Made by a program: the position numbers and the translations under genes
Origin: Lacinutrix sp. Bg11-31
GTDB taxonomy: Bacteria > Bacteroidota > Bacteroidia > Flavobacteriales > Flavobacteriaceae
DNA length: 64,000 nucleotides
Direction: 5' to 3'
Assembly: GCF_002831665.1 (NCBI RefSeq)
Contig: NZ_CP025118.1
Coordinates: 2,108,001 to 2,172,000 of the forward strand
The notes under the pieces: generated by a model
The model's input: only the letters and a program-made list of their open reading frames with translations
What the model was told of the DNA's origin: nothing
Database searches by the model: none
Shown: positions 18,227 to 26,533 of the stretch, one piece after another
Position numbering within the stretch: position 1 is the stretch's first letter
Layout: each line of letters opens with the position of its first letter

Positions 18227-19009
18227 TTATAAAGACTTCGTTCTTCCGCCATCAACCGGAAGATTAATTCCGTTAATATATGCTGCACGCTCGCTCGCTA
18301 GAAACGTAATAGCATCTGCTAATTCTTCTGGCTTAGCAAAACGTTTTGCAGGTACTGCACTTTTCATGGTATTTGCAGATTCCTCTTCTGTATTTCCAGA
18401 TTTAGCCGATTTGTTTTTAATAATTTCAGCCAAACGATCTGTTCCTGTTGCTCCTGGCAACACGTTATTTACAGTAATACCAAACTGTCCAAGCTCGTTA
18501 GCTAACGTCTTACTCCAATTGGCAACTGCACCACGAATGGTATTACTTACACCAAGACCATCTAAAGGCTGTTTAACAGACGTTGAAATAACGTTAATAA
18601 TACGACCAAATTTTTCATCTTTCATAAACGGAACAACCGCTTGTGCTAATACATGGTTGCATTTTAAGTGTTGTGTAAAAGCTGCTTCAAATTCATCTAC
18701 GTGAGCAGAAAAAGCAGGCCCTCCTTTTGGTCCACCAGTATTATTTACCAAAATATGAAAGCCATGATGATTAGAAACATATTCTGAAACTTTATATTTT
18801 AATTCCGAAGGATCAGAAAAATCTGCAACTATGTAATTGTGGTCTCTATGTTGTGGTAACTCTTTTAAAGTCGCTTTTAATTTATCTTCGTTTCTAGCAA
18901 TAAGCGTTACTTGCACACCTTCTTCGGCTAATGCCATTGCTGTTGCTTTTCCTATTCCTGCTGTACTTCCGCAAACTAATGCGTATTTATTGTTTAAGTT
19001 TAGATTCAT
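18227..19009 (-). CDS. short-chain dehydrogenase/reductase, atypical active site
   Basis: A 260-residue SDR when started at MNLNLNNKYALVC. The longer frame has 16 upstream residues from repeat-like sequence, with no family match. The NAD(P) site is CGSTAGIGKA, and the NNTGG and INVIST segments follow. The usual catalytic YxxxK is missing: the aligned place reads SNTIRGAV, so Tyr is replaced by Ser and Lys by Arg. This pattern is typical of a known atypical SDR subgroup. In this cluster it may act on a pathway intermediate such as 4-oxalocrotonate-derived products, but no specific reaction can be assigned. Confidence 0.78.
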   Translation of the reverse strand: MNLNLNNKYALVCGSTAGIGKATAMALAEEGVQVTLIARNEDKLKATLKELPQHRDHNYIVADFSDPSELKYKVSEYVSNHHGFHILVNNTGGPKGGPAFSAHVDEFEAAFTQHLKCNHVLAQAVVPFMKDEKFGRIINVISTSVKQPLDGLGVSNTIRGAVANWSKTLANELGQFGITVNNVLPGATGTDRLAEIIKNKSAKSGNTEEESANTMKSAVPAKRFAKPEELADAITFLASERAAYINGINLPVDGGRTKSL

Positions 19010-19026
19010 AATATAAGTTTTATACC

Positions 19027-19049
19027 TTGTCAAGCGCAGTCGAAACCTT
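19027..19049. repeat. possible dispersed repeat (GTCAAGCGCAGTCGAAAC type)
   Basis: CTTGTCAAGCGCAGTCGAAACC is GC-rich against the local background and resembles a short element (TTCGACTGCGCT...GACA) common between flavobacterial genes. It is the only copy in this window, so the call rests on general knowledge. It lies 17 bases before the SDR ATG. Confidence 0.4.
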
Positions 19050-19132
19050 GCTTTCAATTGATAATTATTTTTTAGTTTTAAACCTCACGACTACACTAGA
19101 GGAGATCTTTTATTTTAATTTTATAAGCTCAG

Positions 19133-20464
19133 TTACTCATCATAAAATAGCCCTTTTGCTTTATTAAATAAGCTATTACTTTTATTTTTTAACGATTCAC
19201 CTGCTTCTTCTAATGCTTTACCGCTTAATTGATCATCTATTTTTTGTGATAGTATTTTTAAAGTCTCTATCATTTCAAAAATTTCTTTGGTATGCGAAAC
19301 ATCATTTTCAATTAATACTTTTTCCCAATCAATAGCAGATAATATTGAAAAGATATATTTTGTTGCTATTTTACTTAAAAAATATTTATCATAAAAACCA
19401 TTTAAGACTTTGTCTGGTTCTCTGTTTTTTAAATAGTCTATCGACTCATCAATATTAGTTTTATCACTACTAGATACAAATACACTTGTTTTTAATTTTT
19501 GTAGCGATACTATTGCTTTTTCGTTGTCTTCATTTTTAAGATATAAATAAGTTTCAATAGACCAAACAATTTCATTATCTACTCCTAGTTTTTTTGAATC
19601 GGATAAAAACACCTCAAAATCTTCAAGTGCTCGTTGCTCATCTATTTCTCTATCCATCATAAGTCTATTAAAACCTCTGAATAGATGATTTATAGAATGA
19701 AAACCAATATGTGTTTGTTTGTTATCTAAATTTCCCCATTTAAACATTGCTCTTGTTAAAGGTAAATCTACATCTTGATTCTCATCGAGCCAATTTATAT
19801 TTCTGGTAATCTCATCTTCAGAAAGGTAGTTTAATCCTTTTTCAAAAAAAACAAAACCTCTAAAATATTGAATAAGTGTTTTAAGTTCTGAATCTGCTAA
19901 AAATTCGGGTTGTGTTTTTGAGCATTCATACAAAGCAACTTCTTTACCCAAATCTTTACTTAATAAAACAATTGCACTTAAAATAGCATGCTCAAAAGCC
20001 TCTGCTTCTTTCTTTTTAAGACCTGTTAAATAAGGTTCGTTTTGAGATGAATCTCCATATGTATTATTTAATGCTTCGGTTAGTGTTGGGAACAAATCTT
20101 CATCTGTTTCCATTATAAAATCTTGCATTTTTTTATAATCGCGATATATAGAAATATACTCCAAAACTGAGAGCTCTTCATTTTCACTTAGCTTCTCTAG
20201 TTTTTTAAATGTATTATCTAAATTGGTTTTAAACTTTATAAATTCTTCTGCATCTATTTTAGTTTCGTCTTGCGAATAAAAGGTAGAGTCCTTCTTTGCA
20301 GATGCTCTAATTAATATTTTACCAAACTTATAACCTGCTACTTTTCCAGCATCTAGATTTTCAATAAGTGTCTGTTTATCTTTTTCTATAAGTGCCTCAT
20401 CTGTTTTATCTTCTGTAGAGCAACTACATAAAATTAGTATGAATATAAATATTACTTTTCTCAT
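19133..20464 (-). CDS. lipoprotein of unknown function
   Basis: A 443-residue protein with a lipoprotein signal (MRKVIFIFILILCSCS, lipidated Cys at about 15). The mature chain is almost wholly alpha-helical and acidic, with a solenoid feel (SKLAxx/LKTL-type helices and FLSDSKKLGVDNEIVWSIETYLYLKNEDNEKAIVSLQKL near residue 300, TPR-like). No enzyme motif is seen and I do not recognise a family. It sits 10 bases downstream of the aldehyde dehydrogenase stop, inside the kynurenine cluster, so it is probably co-transcribed. Confidence 0.7.
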   Translation of the reverse strand: MRKVIFIFILILCSCSTEDKTDEALIEKDKQTLIENLDAGKVAGYKFGKILIRASAKKDSTFYSQDETKIDAEEFIKFKTNLDNTFKKLEKLSENEELSVLEYISIYRDYKKMQDFIMETDEDLFPTLTEALNNTYGDSSQNEPYLTGLKKKEAEAFEHAILSAIVLLSKDLGKEVALYECSKTQPEFLADSELKTLIQYFRGFVFFEKGLNYLSEDEITRNINWLDENQDVDLPLTRAMFKWGNLDNKQTHIGFHSINHLFRGFNRLMMDREIDEQRALEDFEVFLSDSKKLGVDNEIVWSIETYLYLKNEDNEKAIVSLQKLKTSVFVSSSDKTNIDESIDYLKNREPDKVLNGFYDKYFLSKIATKYIFSILSAIDWEKVLIENDVSHTKEIFEMIETLKILSQKIDDQLSGKALEEAGESLKNKSNSLFNKAKGLFYDE

Positions 20465-20474
20465 TTTTAATGGA

Positions 20475-21914
20475 CTAATATTTTATACAAACATTCTTAG
20501 CTTCGGTAAAAAAGCGTAAGGCTTCAAAACCACCTTCACGTCCAACTCCTGAAGCTTTTACACCACCAAAAGGTGTACGCAAATCGCGCATCATCCAAGT
20601 GTTAACCCAAACTATACCAGCTTGTAATTCGTTACTCATTTTCATGGTACGTTTTAAGTTGTTTGTCCATAGTGTTGCAGACAAACCATACTTTACTTTA
20701 TTTGCCATTTTTAAGACTTCGTCTTCTGTATTAAAAGGCATAATGGTAACTACAGGTCCAAAAATTTCTTCTTGGTTCACTCTGCATTCATCGTTTGGAA
20801 CTTCAATAACTGTAGGTTCTAGATAGTAACCGTTTTCATAACCTTTTACAGTCACTTCATTTCCTCCGCAAAGGATTGTTCCATTTTCCGCTTTAGCGAT
20901 ATTTATATATTCTTTTACTTTTTCTATATGTGGTTTGGATACTAATGCTCCAATATTAGTTGAAGCTTCAGATGGATGCCCGACTTTTAAAGCCTTCACT
21001 TTGACAACAAAATCTTTTTTAAATTTCTCGTAAATAGAAGCTTCCACAAAAATGCGGCTTCCACATAAGCAAATCTGTCCTTGATTGGCAAATGATGAAC
21101 GTACTGTTGTGTCTAACATATCATCATAATCGCAATCTGCAAAAATGATGTTTGGGTTTTTGCCTCCTAATTCTAACGATAATTTTTTAAACATTGGAGC
21201 TGCTACTTTTGCAATATGCGCTCCTGTTGCTGTTCCTCCTGTAAAGCTAATTGCTTTTATGTCTTCATGTTCTATAATGGCTTGTCCTGTAGAGCCGCCA
21301 AGTCCATGCACAATATTTAAAACACCTTTTGGGAGTCCTGCTTCGTTACAAATCTCACCTAATAAATAAGCGGTCATTGGTGTTACTTCGCTTGGTTTGG
21401 CAACCACGCAATTTCCTGCTGCAATTGCTGGAGCGATTTTCCATGTAAATAAATAAAGTGGAAGGTTCCAAGGTGAAATACAACCCACAACACCAATAGG
21501 TTGACGTAAGGTGTAATTTATGGCTTGTCCAACGCTTTCGTGACTTTCGCTTGCAAACTGTGTGATTGCATTTCCGAAAAAACGAAAGTTACTTGCTGCT
21601 CTTGGTATATCTACTGCTTTTGCTAAGCTAATAGGTTTTCCGTTGTCTTTACTTTCTGCTTCCGCGAAGCGTTGTAAATTGGCTTCTATTAACTCTGAAA
21701 TTTTTATTAGTATTCTACTACGTTCTTCGATACTAGTTTGTGACCAACTAGGAAAAGCAGATTTTGCAGCTATATATGCGTTTTCTACATCTTCTTTTGT
21801 CGAGTTAGGAATTTGCCCGTAAACTTCTCCATTGCTAGGATTGTAGTTGTCTATCCACCCATTAGCAATGGGAAGCATAAATTTTCCATTTATGTAGTTT
21901 TTTATGTTTTCCAT
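20475..21914 (-). CDS. aldehyde dehydrogenase, probable 2-aminomuconate-6-semialdehyde dehydrogenase
   Basis: A 479-residue ALDH. The NAD site is SFTGGTATGAHIAK, the catalytic Glu is in LELGGKNPNI, and the catalytic Cys in NQGQICLCGSR; the C-terminal motif is PFGGVKASGVGREGG. The start MENIKNYI is chosen over an ATG 9 bases upstream because those codons come from a dispersed hairpin repeat. The enzyme family plus its place between the RidA-type deaminase and ACMSD genes support oxidation of 2-aminomuconate semialdehyde to 2-aminomuconate. Related hydroxymuconic-semialdehyde dehydrogenases cannot be ruled out from motifs alone. Confidence 0.85.
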   Translation of the reverse strand: MENIKNYINGKFMLPIANGWIDNYNPSNGEVYGQIPNSTKEDVENAYIAAKSAFPSWSQTSIEERSRILIKISELIEANLQRFAEAESKDNGKPISLAKAVDIPRAASNFRFFGNAITQFASESHESVGQAINYTLRQPIGVVGCISPWNLPLYLFTWKIAPAIAAGNCVVAKPSEVTPMTAYLLGEICNEAGLPKGVLNIVHGLGGSTGQAIIEHEDIKAISFTGGTATGAHIAKVAAPMFKKLSLELGGKNPNIIFADCDYDDMLDTTVRSSFANQGQICLCGSRIFVEASIYEKFKKDFVVKVKALKVGHPSEASTNIGALVSKPHIEKVKEYINIAKAENGTILCGGNEVTVKGYENGYYLEPTVIEVPNDECRVNQEEIFGPVVTIMPFNTEDEVLKMANKVKYGLSATLWTNNLKRTMKMSNELQAGIVWVNTWMMRDLRTPFGGVKASGVGREGGFEALRFFTEAKNVCIKY

Positions 21915-21918
21915 ATTT

Positions 21919-21991
21919 GTCATTCCTGCGTAGGCAGGAATCTACTTTTTAATTATCATTTATTATGGATTCCTGCCTTCGCAGGAATGAC
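21919..21991. repeat. inverted pair of CCTGCGAAGGCAGG hairpin repeats
   Basis: One 24-bp element (21919-21942) and its inverse (21968-21991) flank 25 AT-rich bases. Each unit is itself a palindrome around CCTGCGAAGGCAGG. The pair fills the gap between the deaminase stop and the aldehyde dehydrogenase start, and one unit ends 7 bases (including ACAAAT) from the dehydrogenase ATG. The arrangement resembles a REPIN. Confidence 0.85.
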
Positions 21992-21993
21992 AG

Positions 21994-22398
21994 TTAAGAT
22001 TTCTTATAAGCCATAACCTTAATCTCCACCACCAAATCGGGATGTGGTAATTGATGTACTGCAACAGTTGTTCTGGTTGGCCCAGTTTCTTTGTCAAAAA
22101 ACTCAGCGTAAGCTTTGTTGTAATCTGCAAAGTCATTCATGTTTACTAAAAATGAAGTAACATCTACAACGTCTTTTAAACTGGCTCCAACTTTTTTAAG
22201 ATTGGTGTCTATGTTTTTTAAAACTTCTTGCGTTTGTGTGTAGGAGTTTAGTTTTTTGGTTCCCATTTCGTCGATAATATCAACTCCAGCAATACTGTTA
22301 TCTGCTCTACGAGAACTTGTTCCTGAAACGAAAATGAAATCGCCCACTTGTTTTACGTGTGGATATGCTCCTCTTGGTGTTACCTTTGTTCCTTCCAT
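21994..22398 (-). CDS. RidA family protein, probable 2-aminomuconate deaminase
   Basis: A 134-residue RidA/YjgF-fold protein from [10 protein letters not shown]. RidA features are [11 protein letters not shown], the [28 protein letters not shown] block and [25 protein letters not shown] at the end. Bacterial 2-aminomuconate deaminases of the kynurenine/nitrobenzoate route belong to this superfamily. The position between KMO and the semialdehyde dehydrogenase supports deamination of 2-aminomuconate to 4-oxalocrotonate. A general enamine deaminase is the alternative. An ATG 9 bases upstream in frame lies in a repeat and is less likely. Confidence 0.82.
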   Translation of the reverse strand: MEGTKVTPRGAYPHVKQVGDFIFVSGTSSRRADNSIAGVDIIDEMGTKKLNSYTQTQEVLKNIDTNLKKVGASLKDVVDVTSFLVNMNDFADYNKAYAEFFDKETGPTRTTVAVHQLPHPDLVVEIKVMAYKKS

Positions 22399-22402
22399 AT
22401 TT

Positions 22403-22426
22403 GTCATTCCTGCGAAGGCAGGAATC
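22403..22426 (-). repeat. hairpin repeat next to the deaminase start
   Basis: A 24-bp copy of the CCTGCGAAGGCAGG element. On minus it is followed by AAAT and the ATG of the RidA-type gene, almost the same arrangement as before the aldehyde dehydrogenase gene. Confidence 0.85.
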
Positions 22427-22460
22427 TTTTTAATGTTAGCTTAAATTCTTCTTTCTTTTT

Positions 22461-22486
22461 GTTATTCCTGCGAAGGCAGGAATGAC
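22461..22486. repeat. hairpin repeat after the KMO gene
   Basis: GTTATTCCTGCG followed by AAGGCAGGAATGAC is a near-perfect palindrome of the same family, 4 bases from the KMO stop codon. With the copy at 22403 it gives two elements in the 92-base gap between KMO and the deaminase gene. It could also act as a 3' end stabiliser for the KMO mRNA. Confidence 0.8.
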
Positions 22487-22490
22487 AAGC

Positions 22491-23888
22491 CTATTTCAAT
22501 CCAGCAATCTTATCATCTTGCAAAATCGCTTCGGTTTCTTGTTGTACTTTTTTTAAGATACTATTTAAATCTTCGCTTGTAGTAATTTCTTTATTTACTA
22601 ATAAATTTAAAATAGCTTTGTCTTGTGCTCTTCCTTTTGTCATAGCTTCGTGATACGGAATATCTTCTTTAAAAGTTACCATAGAATATTTTGAAAAATA
22701 ATCGTTTGGAAATTCTTTTTCTAAAGCCATTTCAATAGTACGTTTTTCTTTAAAAATAGGATTAGCAACATGATCACGCATTTCGTAATAATTGTCTATT
22801 GCTAAATCTGCAATGGCATCTGTATCTGCTTTTCTAGTTTTTTCGTAGACTTTAAAAATGGTTTCCCAATCGCCTTCGTGTTTATCTAAAATAGCATCGA
22901 AAACGGTTACATCTTCAAAAGATGCATTCATACCTTGTCCGTAAAAAGGAACAATAGCATGTGCAGAATCTCCTAATAAAACATTTTTGTTTTTGTAATG
23001 CCAAGGCGAACATTTTACTGTTCCTAAGGCACCAGTTGGGTTGTTAGAAAATTCTTCGGCTATATTCGGTATTAATGCTAATGCATCTGGAAATTGTGTA
23101 TTAAAGAATTCCTTTATAGCGTCTTCTGTAGTAAGGTTTTTAAAATTATATTTTCCTTCTTCATAACTTAAAAATAGTGTTACTGTAAAGCTTCCATCTA
23201 AATTTGGCAATGCAATAAGCATATACTCTCCTCTTGGCCAAATGTGCAAATAGTCTTTACTAATTAAGTGAGTTCCTTCTTTTGAAGCAGGGATTTCTAA
23301 TTCCTTATAACCATGTGTTAAGTAGTTTTGCGAGTAGCTAAATAAAAATTTACGTTCTAAATAATAGCTTTTTCTTAATGAAGAACCAGCTCCATCTGTT
23401 CCAAAAAGGACATCACCTTTTACTTCAAATTCCGTTTTAGTTTGGTAGTCGTATAAAGCCGCAGTGTTCTTTTCTATATCAATACCATTGCATTTTTTAT
23501 TAAAATGAATGGTTAGATTTTCATATTTATCGGCTTCAGTAAGTAGTAACCCGTTTAGCTCTCCTCTAGATATAGAATTAATATATTCTTTATCACGACC
23601 AGAATAATTTGAAGGAAATGTGTTGCCTTCAACATCATGAACTAAACGACCATACATTGGTATGCAGAGTGGTTTTACTTTGTCTTCAACACCTGCAAGA
23701 CGCATGGCTTTTAATCCACGATCTGAAAGTGCTAAATTTATAGATCGTCCTGCAGAAATATCTGTAGTACGTAAATCTGGTCTACTTTCGTATACGTTTA
23801 CAGTGTAACCTCTTTGAGCTAAACGTAATGCTAGTAAAGAACCACAAAGTCCAGCTCCTATAATTAGTATGTTTTCTTTTTTATGCAT
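22491..23888 (-). CDS. kmo: kynurenine 3-monooxygenase
   Basis: A 465-residue FAD-dependent aromatic hydroxylase. The dinucleotide site ILIIGAGLCGSLLALRLAQRG opens the protein, then the RSINLALSDRGLKAM segment typical of KMO, and the second FAD motif LLGDSAHAIVPFYGQGMNASFEDV near residue 310. It hydroxylates L-kynurenine to 3-hydroxykynurenine with NADPH and O2. The C-terminal part is hydrophilic, without the membrane helix of eukaryotic KMO. Its ATG overlaps the end of the CrtO-like gene by 8 bases, so translation is probably coupled. Confidence 0.93.
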   Translation of the reverse strand: MHKKENILIIGAGLCGSLLALRLAQRGYTVNVYESRPDLRTTDISAGRSINLALSDRGLKAMRLAGVEDKVKPLCIPMYGRLVHDVEGNTFPSNYSGRDKEYINSISRGELNGLLLTEADKYENLTIHFNKKCNGIDIEKNTAALYDYQTKTEFEVKGDVLFGTDGAGSSLRKSYYLERKFLFSYSQNYLTHGYKELEIPASKEGTHLISKDYLHIWPRGEYMLIALPNLDGSFTVTLFLSYEEGKYNFKNLTTEDAIKEFFNTQFPDALALIPNIAEEFSNNPTGALGTVKCSPWHYKNKNVLLGDSAHAIVPFYGQGMNASFEDVTVFDAILDKHEGDWETIFKVYEKTRKADTDAIADLAIDNYYEMRDHVANPIFKEKRTIEMALEKEFPNDYFSKYSMVTFKEDIPYHEAMTKGRAQDKAILNLLVNKEITTSEDLNSILKKVQQETEAILQDDKIAGLK

Positions 23889-24441
23889 GCATTCTTTTTC
23901 TTAAAATTTGTATTCTCATTCTATGATGCCTTTGTAATATAATTGGATATAAATTTCCTATAATATTTATTGCGACAGTAATTATTGCTAATGTAATTAA
24001 CCCTAAAATAATAAAATATATGCTAATTGCTATAATAACAACAAAAGGTATTAAATGACCGAATTCAGATTTTTTAGATTGAACTTCTAAAGTTGTAATA
24101 CCTTCTAGTGTTCCATTAAAATATTTTCTTTGCTGCTTTTTACTTCTCCAAAATGTGGTTAATAAAAACTTTCTAAAAATGGCCACTTTTAAAAAGGTGT
24201 ATGTTTTTTTTAATCTTTTGGGATTTGAAACTTTATAATAAGAATTCGAAATTAATTCTTGTGTTGGTAAAGCAAATCCTAAAAAGGCAAAAATTCCTGT
24301 AATAAATAAATTAATTACAAAAGCTAGTATTATTGTAAACCACCAAGAGTTTATTTCTATTTTATCTATTACACTTAGTATACTATAAGATTGCCACACT
24401 AAGAAAAGAGACATTAAAACTAATATGATTTTTTTAATCAT
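23881..24441 (-). CDS. CrtO-like integral membrane protein
   Basis: A 186-residue protein with two N-terminal membrane helices (about 5-25 and 34-60) and two more near 128-165. The end FGHLIPFVVIIAI...NIIGNLYPIILQRHHRMRIQILRKR resembles the conserved end of glycosyl-diaponeurosporenoate acyltransferase (CrtO)-type proteins (E/GH helix and NLxPIxLQRYNRxR). The middle has SNPKRLKKTY, another family feature. A carotenoid role is not implied by the neighbours. It lies 4 bases after kynureninase and overlaps KMO, so it is built into the operon. The family call is moderate and the function unknown. Confidence 0.6.
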   Translation of the reverse strand: MIKKIILVLMSLFLVWQSYSILSVIDKIEINSWWFTIILAFVINLFITGIFAFLGFALPTQELISNSYYKVSNPKRLKKTYTFLKVAIFRKFLLTTFWRSKKQQRKYFNGTLEGITTLEVQSKKSEFGHLIPFVVIIAISIYFIILGLITLAIITVAINIIGNLYPIILQRHHRMRIQILRKRMHA

Positions 24442-24445
24442 TTTG

Positions 24446-25711
24446 TTATAATAGCGTTTTAAGAGTTTCTACCATTCTATATACATCTTCAAAAGTATTG
24501 TAAAGCGGAATAGGAGCGCAACGTATAACATCTGGCTCCCTCCAATCTGTAATTATATGTGCTTCGGTTAATTTTTTATGCAAATTTTTATCAGCGTTCT
24601 TAACTTGTATAGAAAGCTGGCAACCTCTTTCCTTGGGATTAGAAGGTGTGATGATTTTAATTTTATCGTTATTAAGTTCATTTATTAAAAACTCGAAATA
24701 ACCTGTTAGTTTTTCAGACTTCTCGCGAAGTGCATCCATTCCAACTTCATTAAACATATCTAAAGATGCTTTAATTGCTGCCATAGATAAAATTGGAGGA
24801 TTACTAAGTTGCCAACCTTCGGCTCCCGGAATAACGTCTAATGGTTGTCGCATATTAAATCGCGTAGATTTATTATGGCTCCACCACCCAGCAAAGCGTT
24901 TTAAGTCTTTATTATGTGCATGTTTTTCGTGCACAAAAAGACCTCCTAAACTTCCTGGTCCAGAATTTAAATATTTATAAGTACACCAAGCTGCGAAATC
25001 TACTCCAGACTCATGAAAATCTGGTTTAATATTACCTGCTCCATGCGCCAAATCGATACCAACCATGCAGTTTTTTGCATGACCGAGTTCTGCAATTTTC
25101 TTTATGTCTAAATATTGTCCTGTGTAATAGTTTACACCTCCAATTAGTAGTAATGCAATTTCGTCTCCTTGCTGTTCAAGTATAGTTTCTAAATCTTCAA
25201 TATTTAAAAGATCTTCGCCTTTTCTGGGTTTCCACTCTATAACACCTTCATTTGCATCAAAACCATGAAATTCTAATTGTGTTTGTACTGCATATCTATC
25301 GCTAGGAAATGCATCACTTTCAATTACAATCTTGTATTTGGTTTTTGTAGGCTGGTAAAAGCTAACCATTAACAAATGCAAGTTGGTAGTTAAGGTATTC
25401 ATTATAACTACTTCAATAGGTTTTGCACCAACGATTTTTGCCATAGATTCTGTTAAGAATTCATGGTAAGGCATCCAAGGATTCTTGGCTTCAAAATGAC
25501 CTTCTACTCCAAAATTAGCCCAATCGTCTAATTCTTGCTTAATGTATTCTTTTGTAGCTTTTGGCTGCAAACCAAGAGAGTTACCTGTAAAGTACAACCA
25601 ATCGTTTCCATCCTTATCTTTTGGAATATGAAATTGATCTCTATAATGTGATATTTTATCTTCTTTATCTAATTGCTTAGCGTAATCGCTGCCTAAATTA
25701 TAGTTTGACAC
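24446..25711 (-). CDS. kynU: kynureninase
   Basis: A PLP enzyme of 421 residues when started at GTG 25711. A longer reading from TTG 25771 would run 43 bases into the preceding lipoprotein gene and adds residues without family character, while the GTG leaves a 17-base gap. Motifs are FTGNSLGLQP near the N-terminus, VGIDLAHGAGN (Asp, His) and the PLP lysine in WCTYKYLNSGPGSLGG; the end matches the family (DWREPDVIRCAPIPLYNTFEDV). It cleaves 3-hydroxykynurenine to 3-hydroxyanthranilate and alanine. It is the first enzyme gene of the cluster. Confidence 0.93.
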   Translation of the reverse strand: MSNYNLGSDYAKQLDKEDKISHYRDQFHIPKDKDGNDWLYFTGNSLGLQPKATKEYIKQELDDWANFGVEGHFEAKNPWMPYHEFLTESMAKIVGAKPIEVVIMNTLTTNLHLLMVSFYQPTKTKYKIVIESDAFPSDRYAVQTQLEFHGFDANEGVIEWKPRKGEDLLNIEDLETILEQQGDEIALLLIGGVNYYTGQYLDIKKIAELGHAKNCMVGIDLAHGAGNIKPDFHESGVDFAAWCTYKYLNSGPGSLGGLFVHEKHAHNKDLKRFAGWWSHNKSTRFNMRQPLDVIPGAEGWQLSNPPILSMAAIKASLDMFNEVGMDALREKSEKLTGYFEFLINELNNDKIKIITPSNPKERGCQLSIQVKNADKNLHKKLTEAHIITDWREPDVIRCAPIPLYNTFEDVYRMVETLKTLL

Positions 25712-25728
25712 TTGGTTGGTTTTAGATA

Positions 25729-26379
25729 TTATTCTGTAATTACTTTTATGTTTGTAAAGTTTAGGTTCCAATTACCTTCACTTTTTTTATGATCTTGAGC
25801 TACTTTTATTCCATTGAAATCTTTATAGTTTTCAAAAGTATTTATCATAGAAGCTTCCTTTCCATTAGCTTCTCTAAAAGTCCATTCTTGAATAGTGTAA
25901 TCGTCATCATAAAAAATATCGTAAGCATCTCCTGGAGTATAACCACCATCAGCTGGATAAGTTAATGTAACTTTATTAAGTTGTTTTTCACTAATTGGAG
26001 CTGCTGCTTTAGAAGTTTCTCCAAGAGTTGCACTAGTATCCCAAACTAATTGAAAAGGGAATAATGCCCAATATTTATCATTTACAAAAGCACGATCTGC
26101 TTCTAAACTTTCTTGTTCAATTTTATAGGTCTTGTAAGTAATCGTATCTTTTTGGGTAAGCATCGTTACTTCATTAGCTTTTGGTTTCCAAATCCATGAG
26201 CGGCCAAAATGAGAACTATCCTTATCTACGTTAAATGAAAAATAAAATTCTTTTACTTTATCCCAATTCTCGAAACCATGTGCATTAGCTATTTTTTGGG
26301 CTAACGTATATTCTTTTTGAGGCGTTTCTTTTTTACAAGACGAAAAAATAAGCAAGCAAATAATTAATAATCTGTACAT
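25729..26379 (-). CDS. lipoprotein of unknown function, first gene of the kynurenine cluster
   Basis: A 216-residue protein with a lipoprotein signal (MYRLLIICLLIFSSC, Cys15). The chain has AHGFENWDKVKEFYFSFNV, then alternating beta strands with Trp and Tyr (SWIWKPKANEVTML, KVTLTYPADGGYTPGDAYDIFYDD, IQEWTFREANGKE). This is a pattern seen in small beta-rich flavobacterial lipoproteins, perhaps of the DUF6503 type. The role is unknown. It sits directly after the presumed cluster promoter and 17 bases before kynureninase. Confidence 0.72.
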   Translation of the reverse strand: MYRLLIICLLIFSSCKKETPQKEYTLAQKIANAHGFENWDKVKEFYFSFNVDKDSSHFGRSWIWKPKANEVTMLTQKDTITYKTYKIEQESLEADRAFVNDKYWALFPFQLVWDTSATLGETSKAAAPISEKQLNKVTLTYPADGGYTPGDAYDIFYDDDYTIQEWTFREANGKEASMINTFENYKDFNGIKVAQDHKKSEGNWNLNFTNIKVITE

Positions 26380-26396
26380 GGTTTTTGGTTTTCTTT

Positions 26397-26427
26397 CAAA
26401 GCTAAGAAATATTAATTAGTTTTGAAA
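26397..26427 (-). promoter_or_regulatory. promoter of the kynurenine cluster
   Basis: On minus, TTTC (26424-26427), 19 bases, then TAGCTTTG (26397-26404). The -7 box fits TAnnTTTG exactly and the -33 box differs from TTTG in one base. It lies 17 bases upstream of the ATG of the first lipoprotein gene. No operator for a regulator is obvious. Confidence 0.55.
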
Positions 26428-26533
26428 CGAGCTTGGTTAAAATTTGATTGTAAAAAGAAATGATTAATAGCGAACAACATGTGACCATAAAAGGAATAAA
26501 TATAAACACATGAAACAAATCAACTGTGAGATT

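Noticed and set aside
18171..18704. 177-codon open frame on plus through the SDR gene
   Set aside because: It starts inside a dispersed repeat and runs antisense to a clear SDR gene; no protein family features.
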